DNA from: Euptelea pleiosperma | Lineage: Eukaryota > Streptophyta > Magnoliopsida > Ranunculales > Eupteleaceae | Reading direction: 5' to 3' | DNA: 64,000 bases | Assembly (NCBI GenBank): GCA_035048495.1 | Contig: CM068553.1 | Location: 17,175,190 to 17,239,189, forward strand | Shown here: one piece after another, positions 22,062 through 32,271 of the stretch | Position numbering within the stretch: position 1 is the stretch's first letter | Layout of the letters: the number at the start of each line of letters is the position of its first letter | Notes under the pieces: generated by a model | Told to the model about the DNA's origin: nothing | What the model saw: only the letters and a program-made list of their open reading frames with translations | Database searches by the model: none | Made by a program: the position numbers and the translations under genes

Positions 22062-24756
22062 TGATATTCGCTTAAAAGTGCGTATTTTCCACTATTATCT
22101 TTTAAGCGTTTTCACACTCTCCTACGTTAAAATGCTCTATTTATCTACTTTTCTACGTAAGAGTCTCTTTTGTTGCGTAGAACACACTTTTCTGGACGAA
22201 ACGATATATTTGCATGCATTAAACACATTTTCAGAAGTCTAGACATTGAGTCGTTCTGATAAAGTCTCATTACGCGCTTCTTCTATCGCAGGAAACCCCG
22301 ATGGGACAATTCTCGAGACTTGCGAGCCAACATCGATCAGGAAAGCCCATTATCAAAGCTTAAAGAGCCCACATGCTATGACTAGAAGATATGGGCCAAA
22401 TATGGGCTGAATAAGATGACCAAAAAGCTGACCCAAAGAACGAAGAGAGCACGAGAGCCAATGACCAAGAGACAGACCAAAGCGTTAGCCAATGACCAAG
22501 AGACGGACCAAAGCATTTAAAGCCACATGAGTCAACAAGGAATGATAGTCTACTTTACTAGAGAAGCTTGAGGATGGTCACAGTGAAGACCAGGGTTCCA
22601 GACCCTCTGCCAATACTTTTATCTCTATTTTTTGATATTTTCTCTCTCATCTCTCATTATTCTCTCTCTCTTCATCTCTCGGTCCTCGAATCTACTGACA
22701 TAACCCCAGAACTCCTGCCCATTGGCTATGTCTCATCTCCCTTAACTTTCTGACCGTTGGATCTTCAATCGGACCGTTAGATCTTCCACCAGACCGTTGG
22801 ATCTCTCTAGATCCGTCGATCTACCAATTTGGGTCCCAATCAAGTCACCATCCATCCGATCGCCATCAGATTGTCTGTCACATCATCTTGTGAGATGATG
22901 GACATCATCATTCCATGTGGGCCAGTAGCCGGGCCCATCATCATCGACCCGCTGTCCGACCAGTTAGTGAACCCCGTGAATTTCAAAATAATTTCAATTA
23001 AATTTTAAAAAATGGGGGGTCCACTAAATGGGGAAATTTCCCAAAGAAAAGTAAGGTTTTACTTAAAAATATATATATATATTTTATTTCAAAAATTTCC
23101 TAATTTCCATTAATGGAAACTAAGGAGCTTTAAAAGGGGAAGGAGAAGGGTTCTTTGGAACCCTAATCCCCTTCAATCCCTTTCCCCATCTCCTCCTATC
23201 AATCCCCCACGTTCTCCTTCTCTTCTTCCTTTCCTTTCTTCTTCTTCTTTTTCTTCTTCTTCTTCTTCTTCTTCTTTCTTGATCTCGCCGGAGTTGCGCC
23301 TGCAACTCCAGCCGTCCTTCCTCCTTCTTCTTCAGCTTCTCTTCTCTTCCTTCTCTTCTTTCCTCTTCCTCTCTTCCCTTTCTTCTTTCTTCTTTCTTCT
23401 TTCTTCTTTCTTCTTTCTTTCTTTCTTCATCTTCTTAATCGTCGCCGGAGTTGCAGACAGCAACTCCGGTCGTCTTCTTCACGCACCATCACCTACACGT
23501 TCCTCCTCTCCTTCTGCCCCTTCTCCTCTTCTTCTTCGTCTTCCTCGTCTTCTCCTTCTTTCCATCATCTTCTTGCTGCTGCTGTGTGCAGCAGCACCGC
23601 TCCACCTCTTCTCTCACCGGAGTTGCAGACTGCAACTCCGGCCGCCAGGAACACCACCCCTCTCTACAGGCTCTACCGCCTCCACCACGACCTGCAACTT
23701 TTGAGTTGCAGGTCCTCCATCGCTCTCCAAGCCATCCATCAACTCTCTCCATCTCCATCTCCATTCATCTTCTTCAAAACCAAAAAAAAAAAAAAAAAAA
23801 AAAGGGAGAACGAAGGAGAAGAAGATGGAGGGTACCGCCTCCTTGCTGGATGCGCCTTCTTCCACCATGGACAAACCAGCAAGGATCGTCACCAGTAGCA
23901 CATCCACCTCCAGTCGTTCTTCCATCTCCAAGAAGCCATCCACCATTCATCAACGTCTTGGGGAATAAGAACCCCTTCTTCTATCTCCATTACCGTTTCT
24001 GGGTTGCAACCTGCAACGCCAGAAAACATCCAAGCCTTCTCTCCACCGGACTCCCTTAACTGCTCCTCCTTGCACCGTTTGCTTCTTCTCAAGGACGACA
24101 GCAACTTAAGGCCGCAAACCACCTCTTGCTCACCGGAGAACCACCATTCACCCCTTGTGGCCATTATCACCGCCCTACTCACAACCTCACTCGCACTCCA
24201 AACATTGGCCAATCGTGGCCACACAACCCCCCATCAAAGGTTGAACTCCCTCCGGTAAGTTTCAAATAGTTTTTCCCTTCATTTTCCCTCTCTTGCTTTC
24301 TTTCTTTTTCTCTCTCTAGAATAACCTCTTCTTCTCATTTTCTCTCAACCTCTCTAAAACTCCAATTTTCTCTCTTCTTCTACCACTTTCTCTCTCTCCT
24401 CTTTAACATTTCTCTAACTTTCTCTCTCTAGTTTCTCTCTCTCAAAACCTCTTTCTCTCTCTACATCCCTCTCTTATTAAAATGCTTTCTAGTTTAGTTA
24501 TTTTGTCAGATTTTTGCTGTAAAAGACAATTTTGATTAAATGAAGTTGATTTGAGAATGATGTGTTACATGCAAATTTTTTGTTATCTTTTGTGTTCTTA
24601 TTCGCACTAATCCGACTAATCCCGAGTGCGGATCGACATCCGACACGAGCCACTGTGCAAAATTGCCCATTTTACAGGTTAAATGTCTCGGATCAATTAA
24701 AAATGTGTTAAAGTTAGGGTTTCCGTAACCAACGACGCGAAAAAACCCAAGTTTCA
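22062..24756 (+). mobile_element. 3' LTR of the Athila-like element
   Basis: 2695 bp from TGATATTCGC to AAGTTTCA. Full-length homologue in reverse of the solo LTRs at 1394 and 29031. It carries the CTT/TTC-rich tract and four hairpin palindromes in the GGAGTTGCAG class (23287-23312, 23445-23469, 23617-23641, and a variant at about 23685). Long open frames inside (for example 23451-24059 on +) are low-complexity and not supported as genes. Confidence 0.85.
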
Positions 24757-25580
24757 GTATTCTATAAATATAACCCCTCTATGCCTTCTCTAAACACACA
24801 CAGAGACACAGAGTGACTCAATCTTCAAGAGAGAGAAGCAAAGGCTATATTTAGTAGAGTATCAATTTCAAAGAGCAAGAAACTTGTTTTCATTCACATC
24901 TTGTGAGCTTGTTCTTTTTTTATCAAAGCCAAGAGCTTGATCTTTACTCAGCCTAGGTTTTTCAATTCTATACTTAACCTAGTAAGCCTAAGAGTACCAG
25001 TGTGACTCAAACACCTTTTGAGCAACTTGGGGTTCAGGGTGTACTGAATCCTTCACCTTCTGCAAAGGCAGGAGTGTTGAAAATTAAGATCGAAAGAGCC
25101 GGTCGAAGGTAGGTTTGGGGTGTACCAAACTGAACAAGCGGATAAGGCTTCTTGGCTTAAAGGGCGCCCGTAGATTCGTGGCGTTGACTCAGAGGACGTG
25201 GATGCATCGACAGTGGGCCTTGGCTAAGGTTGGATGCTGTATTAGCAATGGTGCTGCGTAGGTAACCTTTGTTTCGTTTAACTTTTCAGTTAGTGATACT
25301 TTCCGTCTGAACGTGGTCCCGTGGTTTTTCCTTAGCTAAGGTTTTCACATAAAAATATCTTGTATTATGTGATTGTTTGTCTGTGTTCCGCATTATATAA
25401 TGATTAGATCAAACGACAAAAAGATAATATACCATGGACGTATATTTGATTTGAGTCGGTTGTAATAATCTTTTTCAAACAACCAAGGCATGAGATTTTA
25501 TCCCCATACCATAGACCAGTAAACTATATAGGTATATCTAAATTTAAATACCTAATCAACCCCCCCCCTTCTAGGTATAT
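24757..25580 (+). mobile_element. Copia-like LTR, downstream part (TATA box, R, U5)
   Basis: Begins with a TATA box (TCTATAAATATAA at 24761-24773), then a leader-like region, poly-A-like signals and the CCTAATCAACCCCCCC..CTAGGT text common near Copia LTR ends (25550-25577). It completes the LTR started at 11501. No internal Copia sequence is present here. The exact 3' boundary is uncertain. Confidence 0.5.
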
Positions 25581-25599
25581 TAAGTTAAAGAGAACGGAC

Positions 25600-25832
25600 T
25601 GGTGGAATTTCAATTTCATCTTACAAACCTTAAGTTCCAGATCCTTAACAACAATCTCTTGCTTATCTTCTTCTAACCCATCAAAAAATTCAGCTAGGAA
25701 TATAGGTGATCACGCGGCCAATACCAACTTATGAGCATGAATTTTTTCCCTTGCCACATCAAAGACAACATCCAAACCTTCCTGATTCCCCAGTAGCATA
25801 TCAAAATGGATCCCAATATCAAAATCAACGAC
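25600..25832 (-). pseudogene. Captured exon of a BTB/POZ (MATH-BTB/BPM-like) protein
   Basis: On -, after an acceptor-like TATAG (25835-25833), the frame reads FDIGIHFDMLLG, GLDVVFDVAREKIHAHKLVLAA, a TGA stop at 25712-25710 where relatives have Arg, then SPIFLAEFFDG and VVKDLE. This is the N-terminal half of a BTB domain (GSDVTFEVxxExFxAHKxVLAARSPVF) as in plant BPM adaptors for Cullin-3 ligases. The stop is a CGA to TGA change. Similarity fades near 25600 where the Copia-like LTR begins, so that insertion cut the fragment. No MATH domain is seen upstream. Confidence 0.7.
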
Positions 25833-26775
25833 CTATATTGAGTGTGAGTTTGAGTATTTTGGTATTTTGGTATCAAAAGTACTTGCTTAGAGATATGTAG
25901 GTATTTAACTATATGTATACCTAGGCTACATCTTTAGAAAAGCCATTTTAAAAAGATCTTATCTAAGTTGTCCTACTTTACACATTTGAAATTTGGCTGG
26001 ACTAAGGCATTTGGGCAGAACTTGTTTTCTATGAAATAAGATAAAACAAACAAATAAATGCATGCATGGATATTTTGAGCAAGCATTACCAGGATATCTA
26101 CTTCTAGGATTGGCATAAGGGAGAAATCACCCTTACCATACCCTCCTTCTATTTAATTGATGTCCCAGTTATCTTAGGTGTTCCTTCGTCAGAGAAGGAA
26201 AATGTCTTTGTAAGCTTCGTATCTTCAAAATAAGGATTGGGATTGAAGTTCTGAATGTTAAAAGCAACAGAATTACTAACAATCAATAAATCCATCAATT
26301 GAACTACATCATATACATATTACCCCTTCCCCTCCAGGTAAAATGGAAAAAACGAACAACAAAAAAAACAACAAAAAAAAAGAGCAAACAACTATGAGTA
26401 AACTGAAATAATACGTTAATAACAAAGCAAGTAAACAATTCTTGTGGTGTGTATATTAGAGAAACTTGAATATAAGATGAGAGATAGATTTAATGGCCCT
26501 AATGCTACACAGCATGAAAATAAGTTAATAACAAAGCAAGTAAACAATCCACAATTCAGACCATTCCACTCTAGTCAAAGTGTATAACGTATAAGAAGAA
26601 CAAAAAGCAGAACTAGAAGGAAAAGACAGAGAAGGTGTTGAGCTGATTGTAAGGCCTCTAAGAGTATAATTTCAGCTTGTTATTTCCTAGTATATGGATC
26701 CTAGGTTAGTAATTCAAAGCAAGAAATAAGAAGAGAAAAAAGACAATGTAGACATAAGCCACTAGAGTGTGTTAC
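25833..26775. other. Interior of the CACTA-like element, nothing recognised
   Basis: AT-rich, probably intronic sequence between captured exons. Confidence 0.3.
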
Positions 26776-27346
26776 CTAAGGTGGAGAAAGGCCAAAGTGA
26801 GCAGCTAAGGAAGCCCTCGACTTCGGAGATATGGAGACAATAACAGCCTTTCCTGATTTGATATTAGATAGGAACTCATCCAAACTTTGCTTCTCAAGCA
26901 TAATTGTTTCTGCAGAAGTTATGCAGCCACTGCATTGTCACAATTAAAAATTACTTATGTGCTTATAGCTTCAAAACAATGGAAAGGCATAGGTAATAAA
27001 TTGTTTCAGAAAAACAAGAAGCTTGAAATCAAATAAATGAACTTGCAAGCAACTAAAGCACATCCCTTACCTCCACTTTATGCCTATTTATAAAAAAAAA
27101 AATTTGAACTGTAGCATCAATATGAATGTTTAACGATTGCAACATAAGCTATTGCATTTTTACCCGAATTCCATATCTACATTTTTAGACAAGTAATTTG
27201 ATCACACAATACTTACGCTACATAAAATCATCTTCAACAAAAAGAAGAGGAGAAATCTCGTACTTGCATGCTAAGTAGTCCTTTGGTGAAATTGTAACTG
27301 GCTCCGTACTTAATGGTTTGATTGGTGGTGCTCCTTTCTCGTGGTT
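26776..27346 (-). pseudogene. Captured two-exon fragment of NAR1 (cytosolic Fe-S cluster assembly, hydrogenase-like)
   Basis: On -, exon a is 27346-27264 (acceptor GCAG, donor GTACGAG) and exon b is 26929-26776 (acceptor GCAG, donor GTAACA). The join is in frame and reads PVTISPKDYLACNGCITSAE, then TIMLEKQSLDEFLSNIKSGK and SISPKSRASLAAHFGLSP. This matches NAR1/NARF-like proteins (KDCLACSGCITSAETVMLEKQSLDEFL). NAR1 carries [4Fe-4S] clusters and acts in the CIA pathway. The first Cys of C-x2-C-x2-C is Tyr here, and the last codon before the donor is TAG where Gln is expected. The rest of the gene is absent, so it cannot be functional. Confidence 0.8.
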
Positions 27347-27488
27347 CTGCAAAAATAAAATCGAAGTCAAACAACTGAAAATAGTAGAAATGATTGTGAC
27401 TCTATATTAAGTGATTTATTTAACATAAATCGATAGAATATGCTAAAAGACCTTCGCTCACACTAATCACAGTCCACAAACTTCATTA

Positions 27489-27858
27489 ATATATGGGTCG
27501 GGATCAGGGGACAACCATTTTTTACAACTATTTTTGACAACCATTTAGGCGGACCCACATAGAAGATGAATCAATCGCTGATTTTTGGTGATGATGATCT
27601 CCTCACCATATAGATCACCCAACAAAAAATCAGCCCATTCTGAAATTTTCTAACCCCATCAAATGTGGTTTTCAAGTTACACGGAAAAATAGATGGTCCA
27701 TAATTCGTCAACTTCTAAACCAGTCTACTAATTTCGGAATGATTTGAATTTTTGTGAGGATGATCTCCTCACCATAGAGATCGTCCTCCCCAAAAATCAT
27801 ACATTGATTCATCTTCTATGTGGGTCTGCCAAATGGTTGTCAAAAAAAAAAAAAAATC
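27489..27858. repeat. MITE, GGGTCGGG-terminus family, right end decayed
   Basis: Starts GGGTCGGGATCAGGGGACAACC. It has inverted inner arms (CCCACATAGAAGATGAATCA and its mirror TGATTCATCTTCTATGTGGG) and ends in TGGTTGTCA plus a poly-A run. Related to the short complete element at 53009-53151. Confidence 0.55.
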
Positions 27859-27884
27859 ACAATCTGTAATATGAGCAAACCAAA

Positions 27885-28047
27885 TAACGGTAAGGATGTT
27901 TGGCCAGTCCCTTGGTGGACTTTCAAACCAAACATCAGCCTGATTTGTGATTTTGCAGCCCTTAAACAAAAAGGCCCTAAGTGGGTTTAAAACCTTGGGA
28001 TCTTTGCACCCAAATAACGCCCAATAATGCACAAATTCATACAGTTA
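27885..28047. repeat. Partial Mutator-type MITE
   Basis: Shows the GATGTTTGGCCAGTCCC, TGATTTGTGATTT and CAAATAACGCCCAATAATGC parts of the GAGTAAAAC family core, without termini. Confidence 0.55.
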
Positions 28048-28372
28048 AAATCAACCAATGAAAATAAATTCAATCCAACGTTAAAAATCATTGATCAAGT
28101 TTAGTTTTAGTTTGTAGGCCCACTTAAAAATCCCCATTGTCGTTCCCTCCAACAACCCCACGTCTGGCCTTTCCAAGAACACCCACCCACTTCACAAACC
28201 CTAATCTAATCAACCCATGAAAATAAATTCAATCCAACATTTAGAAATCACTAATCAGGTTTAGTTTTGGTTTGTAGGTCCACGTACAAATCCCCATTTT
28301 CATTCCCTCCAACAAGGCATCCCACATCTGGCCTTTCCAAGAACACAACCCATATCACAAACCCTAATTTTT
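28048..28372. repeat. Tandem duplication, two units of about 160 bp
   Basis: Both units run from CAACCcATGAAAATAAATTC through GTTTAGTTTTrGTTTGTAGG and TCTGGCCTTTCCAAGAACAC to CACAAACCCTAAT, with small differences. Confidence 0.75.
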
Positions 28373-28469
28373 TTTAGGGTTTTGGCTCGAAATTAAGGGA
28401 CAAGCTGCCTACCTTCTCTGGGAACAAGAGGTATTAGTGTTTGTTCCTGCCCGAGAACGAGAGAGGGAT

Positions 28470-28705
28470 TAGGGCTTGAGAGAAGAAAAAGAGAGAGGGA
28501 AAGAAACATACCTGAAAACTCTAGCTTCCATCAAACCGTTGATGGAGAATGGCCTCAAGAGAACCAGCCACCGTTCCTCGCCCACAAGACAAGAGAGAAC
28601 AAGATTGAGAAAGAGGGAGAGATCTGAGAGAATCGAAAGAATGGGAGAGAAACAGTTTGGCGCGAATGGGAAACCTTGGGCGCGCAAAATAGAAAAGAGC
28701 TCTTT
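28470..28705 (-). other. Candidate first exon/leader inside the CACTA-like element
   Basis: On -, a CT-rich open stretch ends at ATGGAAGCTAGAGTTTTCAG followed by GTATGT (donor near 28514). It sits just inside the right end of the CACTA-like element and upstream of the NAR1, BTB and myotubularin fragments, all on the same strand. It could start a chimeric transcript. I do not recognise the encoded residues. Confidence 0.25.
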
Positions 28706-28789
28706 TGGCATAAAGACTAAAACACCCCATAATCTCCTCTTTAAAACGAAAAAATAGGGGAAGTTCGGGCATTTAGGGGCATGGCCTGT

Positions 28790-29017
28790 ATTCTTTATTT
28801 ACGAATGGAGATCCCCGGCGGTTTAAAGCTGCCGATAAAAACTTTTACCGTAAGCTTTAAACCGCAAAGGATCTTCATTCGCCAAAAAAAAAAAAAAAAA
28901 TTTGGCGGCAGTAATTTGTATTCCCCGGCGGATTTAAACCACCCAAACAAGTCAGCGGCTATAGACCGCCGACAAAAACAAACTCTTCCACCGGCGAAAG
29001 TCAATTTTTTGGTAATA
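28790..29017 (-). repeat. CACTA-like right terminus and subterminal repeats
   Basis: CCGGCGGTTTAAA-type motifs in both orientations, ending CAATTTTTTGGTAATA, the degenerate mirror of the left end at 5080. Confidence 0.65.
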
Positions 29018-29030
29018 TATCCGTTGCATT

Positions 29031-31568
29031 TGAAAGTAGGTTTTCTTCCGTGTCGTTGGTTACGGAAACCCTAATTCCAACAAGATTTGTAATTTTATCC
29101 GAGACTTTCAACCTGTAAAATAAGCTATTTTGCACAGTGGCTCGTGTCGGATGTCTATCCGCACTTGGAATTAGTCGGATCAGCGCAATAAGGAACATAA
29201 AATAACAAAAAATTTACAGAGAATGTAATTCAATCAAACTTAATTCAACTTCATTCAATCGAACATGTCTCTTACAATGAAAAGCAAACCAAAATAACTA
29301 AATTATAAAGCATAAAAAATAAGAATAAACTAGAGAGATAAAGGAGAAAAAGTAGAGAGAGAAAGATCAAAGAAGGTTATCCTGGAGAGAGAAACTAACA
29401 GAGGAGAGAGAAAGTGAGAGAATTACCTCAAATACCAATGAAATGATGATCGGAGACCGGCCCTTGATGGAGGTGGGTTGCAAGGCCTTGATGGGCCAAA
29501 TTTGGAATGGATTGGCTAATGTATGAAGCACCGATTAAATTGGCCCAATGCAACTTGCAACGGTTAGAGGGTTGGACCATTGGAGTCCGGTGAAAGAGGT
29601 ATCATGGGCAATATGAGGTGGTGCACATCATGGCAGCCAGGTGAAGGAGGCTTGCAGGTGAGGCAGCAATGGTGGAGCCTTGAGTTGCAGGTGTTGAAGA
29701 CGTGTCTACAATGGCAGCAACCATGGGTTGCTTGCTGGTGATGCTTGGTGCACGGCTCTAATAGTTGCAGGCGGCAACCTCTAGGTAGCAGCCATGAGTG
29801 GGGCCAAGGGAAGAGGAGCAGATGTGAGGGCGGCGTGGTATGTTGATGGTGGTGCTGGGTTGCATACCAGCAACCTTCCCTTGAAAAGGATAGACTGTCC
29901 TGTTGCTATCTTAGGTGGCAAGAGAGTTGGGGAGAGAGTCCAAGAGAGGAGCGGCTTAGAGATGAAGGAGGTGGAGAGGTCGATTGTGGAGCAACCCGTG
30001 TGGAAACGGTGCACGTTGGTTGAAGGCGTGGTAGAAGAGATGGGAGGAGAGGTGGTAGAGAGAGACGTCTGTGGTGTTGCAGACCTGCTGTTGCAGGCGG
30101 TGGTTCTATGGAGGTGCCAGGCGGTGGTGAATGGCAGATCGTGAAGGAGAAAGAGGATAAGAAGAACCAGGAGAAGAAGATGCTGGTGATGGTGTTGCCG
30201 GTCGGAGTTGCAGGCGCAACTCCGGCGAGAAAAGAGAAAGAAGAAGAAGAAAGAAAGAAGAAAGAAGAAAGGGAAGAGAGGAAGAGGAAAGAAGAGAAGG
30301 AAGAGAAGAGAAGCTGAAGAAGAAGGAGGAAGGACGGCTGGAGTTGCAGGCCTGCAACTCCGGCGAGATCAAGAAGGAAGAAGAAGAAGAAGAAGAAGAA
30401 GAAGAAGAAGAAGAAGAAGAAGGAGAAGGAGAAGGAAACGTGGGTGAGGTTTTTTTGGGGGAAGGAGAGGAAGAGATAGGAGAGGGGATTAGGGTTCAAA
30501 TGAACCCTTCTCCTTCCCCTTTAAAGCTCCCTAGTTTCCATTAATGGAAATTAGGGATTTTTTGAAAAAAATAATTTTTTTTTTAAAAAAAAACTTCTTT
30601 TCTTTCTTTGGGGGATTTCCCCATTTAGCGAACCCCCCAAAATTTAATTTGAATTATTTTGAAATTCACGGGGTACACTAAATGGTCGGACAGCGGGTCG
30701 ATAATGATGGGCCGGTTGCTGGCCCACATGGACTGATGAAGTCCATCGTCTCATAAGATGATGTGACAGACGATTAGCTGATAATCAGACTGAAGATGAC
30801 TGGATCAGGATCCAGATTGGTAGGCCCACGAATTTAGAGAGATGCAACGGTCTGATGGACGATCCAACGGTCTGATGGAAGATCCAACGGTCCAATAGCT
30901 TAGAGAGATGGGCCAGAGCCAACGGGCAGGAGTTCTGGGGTTAAGTCAGTAGATCCGAGGACCGAGAGATGAAGAGAGAGAGAATAAGGAGAGATGAGAT
31001 AGAAAATTAAGGGGATGAGAGAGAAAATATCAAAAAATGGAGATAAAAGTATTGGCAGAGGGTCTGGAATGTTGTCTTCACTGTGAGCATCCTCACGCTT
31101 CTCCAGTAGAGTAGACCATCATTCCTTGCTGACTTATGTGGCTTTAAACACTTTGGTCCGTCTCTTGGTCATTGGCTCTCCTACTCTCTTCGTTCTTTGG
31201 GCCGACTTTTTGGTCTTCTTATTCAGCCCATATTTGGCCCATATCTTCTAGTCATGGCCTGTGGGCTCTTTAAGCTTTGATAATGGCCTTTCATGATCGA
31301 TTTTGGCCCACAAGTCTCGAGAATAGCCCGATCGAGTTTCCTGCAAGAGAAGAGCACGTAATGAGACTTAATCATAACGTCTTCATACCTAGACTTCCGA
31401 AAATGTGTTTAATGCATGCAAATATATCATTTCGTTCAGAAAAGTGTGTTTTACGAAACAGAAGAGACTCTTACGTAGAAAAGTAGATAAATATAGCATT
31501 TTATATAAGAGAGTGCGATAACGCTAAAAGGATAATTGCTTAAAATAAGCACTTTTAAGCGAATATTA
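29031..31568 (-). mobile_element. Solo LTR, Athila-like family, copy C
   Basis: 2538 bp starting TGAAAGTAGG and ending GAATATTA (the usual CA mutated to TA), flanked by an exact 5-bp duplication GCATT (29026-29030 and 31569-31573). It is homologous throughout to copies A and B. It lies 13 bp outside the right end of the CACTA-like element. It includes palindromes at 30203-30224 and 30340-30361 and a GAA run at 30372-30425. Confidence 0.87.
30340..30361. repeat. Perfect 22-nt palindrome in solo LTR C
   Basis: GGAGTTGCAGG joined directly to CCTGCAACTCC, next to a GAA microsatellite. A companion hairpin is at 30203-30224. Confidence 0.85.
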
Positions 31569-31573
31569 GCATT

Positions 31574-31859
31574 CTCTTAGCTGTTTCATTCTTTAGTGTT
31601 AATAGTTAGGCAAATGATATTATGTTGCTTTGTGGTATGTTTGTCTTCTTTTCATCAAATGGCATGCCCTTTATGCCCTGGATCCTTTTAGTCATATGCT
31701 ACCCTGACTCAGTTTTTATTTCATTTTGTTATTGTTGCATTATTTGGAGTGCTAAATAATAAACGGGCTATCTTCAAAATTATCCACCTATAGGGGTTGC
31801 TTTAATATACGGACAGGCTCTCCAAATCCTAATTAGTTTTAGGGATTGAAAATGGATCG
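31574..31859. other. Unannotated spacer
   Basis: AT-rich, nothing recognised. Confidence 0.35.
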
Positions 31860-31933
31860 TGTGCCAAAGGCACCCGATTTTGGCAAACACTTTGTCGGGG
31901 AGTGTCGTGGGCACGTGGACCATCCCCTAGTGT
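31860..31933. repeat. CACTA-like terminal fragment (GGCAAACnCTTTGTCGGGG type)
   Basis: Contains CGATTTTGGCAAACACTTTG, TCGGGGAGTGTCGTGGGCA and ends in CTAGTG. The same text with few differences occurs at 49527-49588. TTTGCCGAGTGTC-like motifs and a TAGTG end are typical of En/Spm termini. Confidence 0.5.
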
Positions 31934-32079
31934 ATATATATATATATACACAATTCGTGTCCATCGTGAAAATACCTTCCCCAATGGACCTTGCAACAGT
32001 CCAAGTTCATAATGGAGGTACCACAACAGAGCTACCGACAACTATTATCCATTGTGGAAGGTAACCTTTAGGAACGGAA

Positions 32080-32271
32080 AATATGATTTAGTGCAGGTCT
32101 TGGTCCGTCATGGATAGAATTTTTAGCGACGGACATATATGTTATAAGGTCCGTCGCGGAATGGATACTTTCCTTGACAAACCCACAACGGACCTTGTCT
32201 GTCACAAAAGGTGTTCCGCAACAGGATTGGTCCGTCGCGACCCAGTTCGGAAAGCCTTCTTTCTTGTAGTG
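32080..32271. repeat. CACTA right-end fragment
   Basis: Ends CTTCTTTCTTGTAGTG, whose reverse complement CACTACAAGAAAGAAG is a standard En/Spm terminus. GGTCCGTCGCGG-type subterminal repeats precede it. The repeat class differs from the element at 5080. I did not find a left partner. Confidence 0.6.

Larger units (their letters stand above)
12092..24756 (+). mobile_element. Athila/Tat-like non-autonomous Ty3/Gypsy retrotransposon (gag-only, LARD-like)
   Basis: Order on +: truncated 5' LTR (12092-12183), primer-binding site (12187), long leader, gag-like open frame with two TAG stops (13971-15725), non-coding spacer, polypurine tract (22050-22061) and a complete 3' LTR (22062-24756). The last 92 bp of both LTRs match almost perfectly. 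Without the nested hAT element the internal part is about 5.5 kb and holds no protease, reverse transcriptase, RNase H or integrase. It is therefore non-autonomous. Placement in the Athila/Tat group rests on the GGCGCCGTTGCC primer-binding site and the gag-like style. The base pairs after the 3' LTR are GTATT; the matching left duplication is gone with the lost 5' LTR. Confidence 0.75.
5080..29017. mobile_element. CACTA (En/Spm)-like element with captured gene fragments, host of a nested series
   Basis: The left end is CACTACCAAAAAAAGGGC followed by about 320 bp dense in CCGGCGGTTwA-type subterminal repeats. The right end at 28790-29017 carries the same repeat class (CCGGCGGTTTAAA, GGCGGATTTAAACC). 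Its last bases reverse-complement to TATTACCAAAAAATTGAC, which aligns with the left terminus. The 3-bp flanks (AAT and TAT) do not match exactly and the right CACTA is mutated to TATTA, so the boundary is probable rather than proven. Inside, on -, are fragments of myotubularin, a BTB-domain gene and NAR1. A Copia-like LTR, an Athila-like retrotransposon and a hAT element are nested within. No CACTA transposase is visible. Confidence 0.6.

Noticed and set aside
23279..24258. Several overlapping open frames on both strands
   Set aside because: They lie inside the 3' LTR in CTT/TTC-rich low-complexity sequence and do not match a protein family.
5080..29017. Helitron as the carrier of the gene fragments
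   Set aside because: Helitrons lack inverted subterminal arrays and start TC and end CTRR with a hairpin. Here both ends have CACTA-type termini and CCGGCGG repeats.
29906..30499. 197-codon frame on - with a poly-Phe run
   Set aside because: LTR copy C low-complexity sequence; the same region is non-coding in the other copies.
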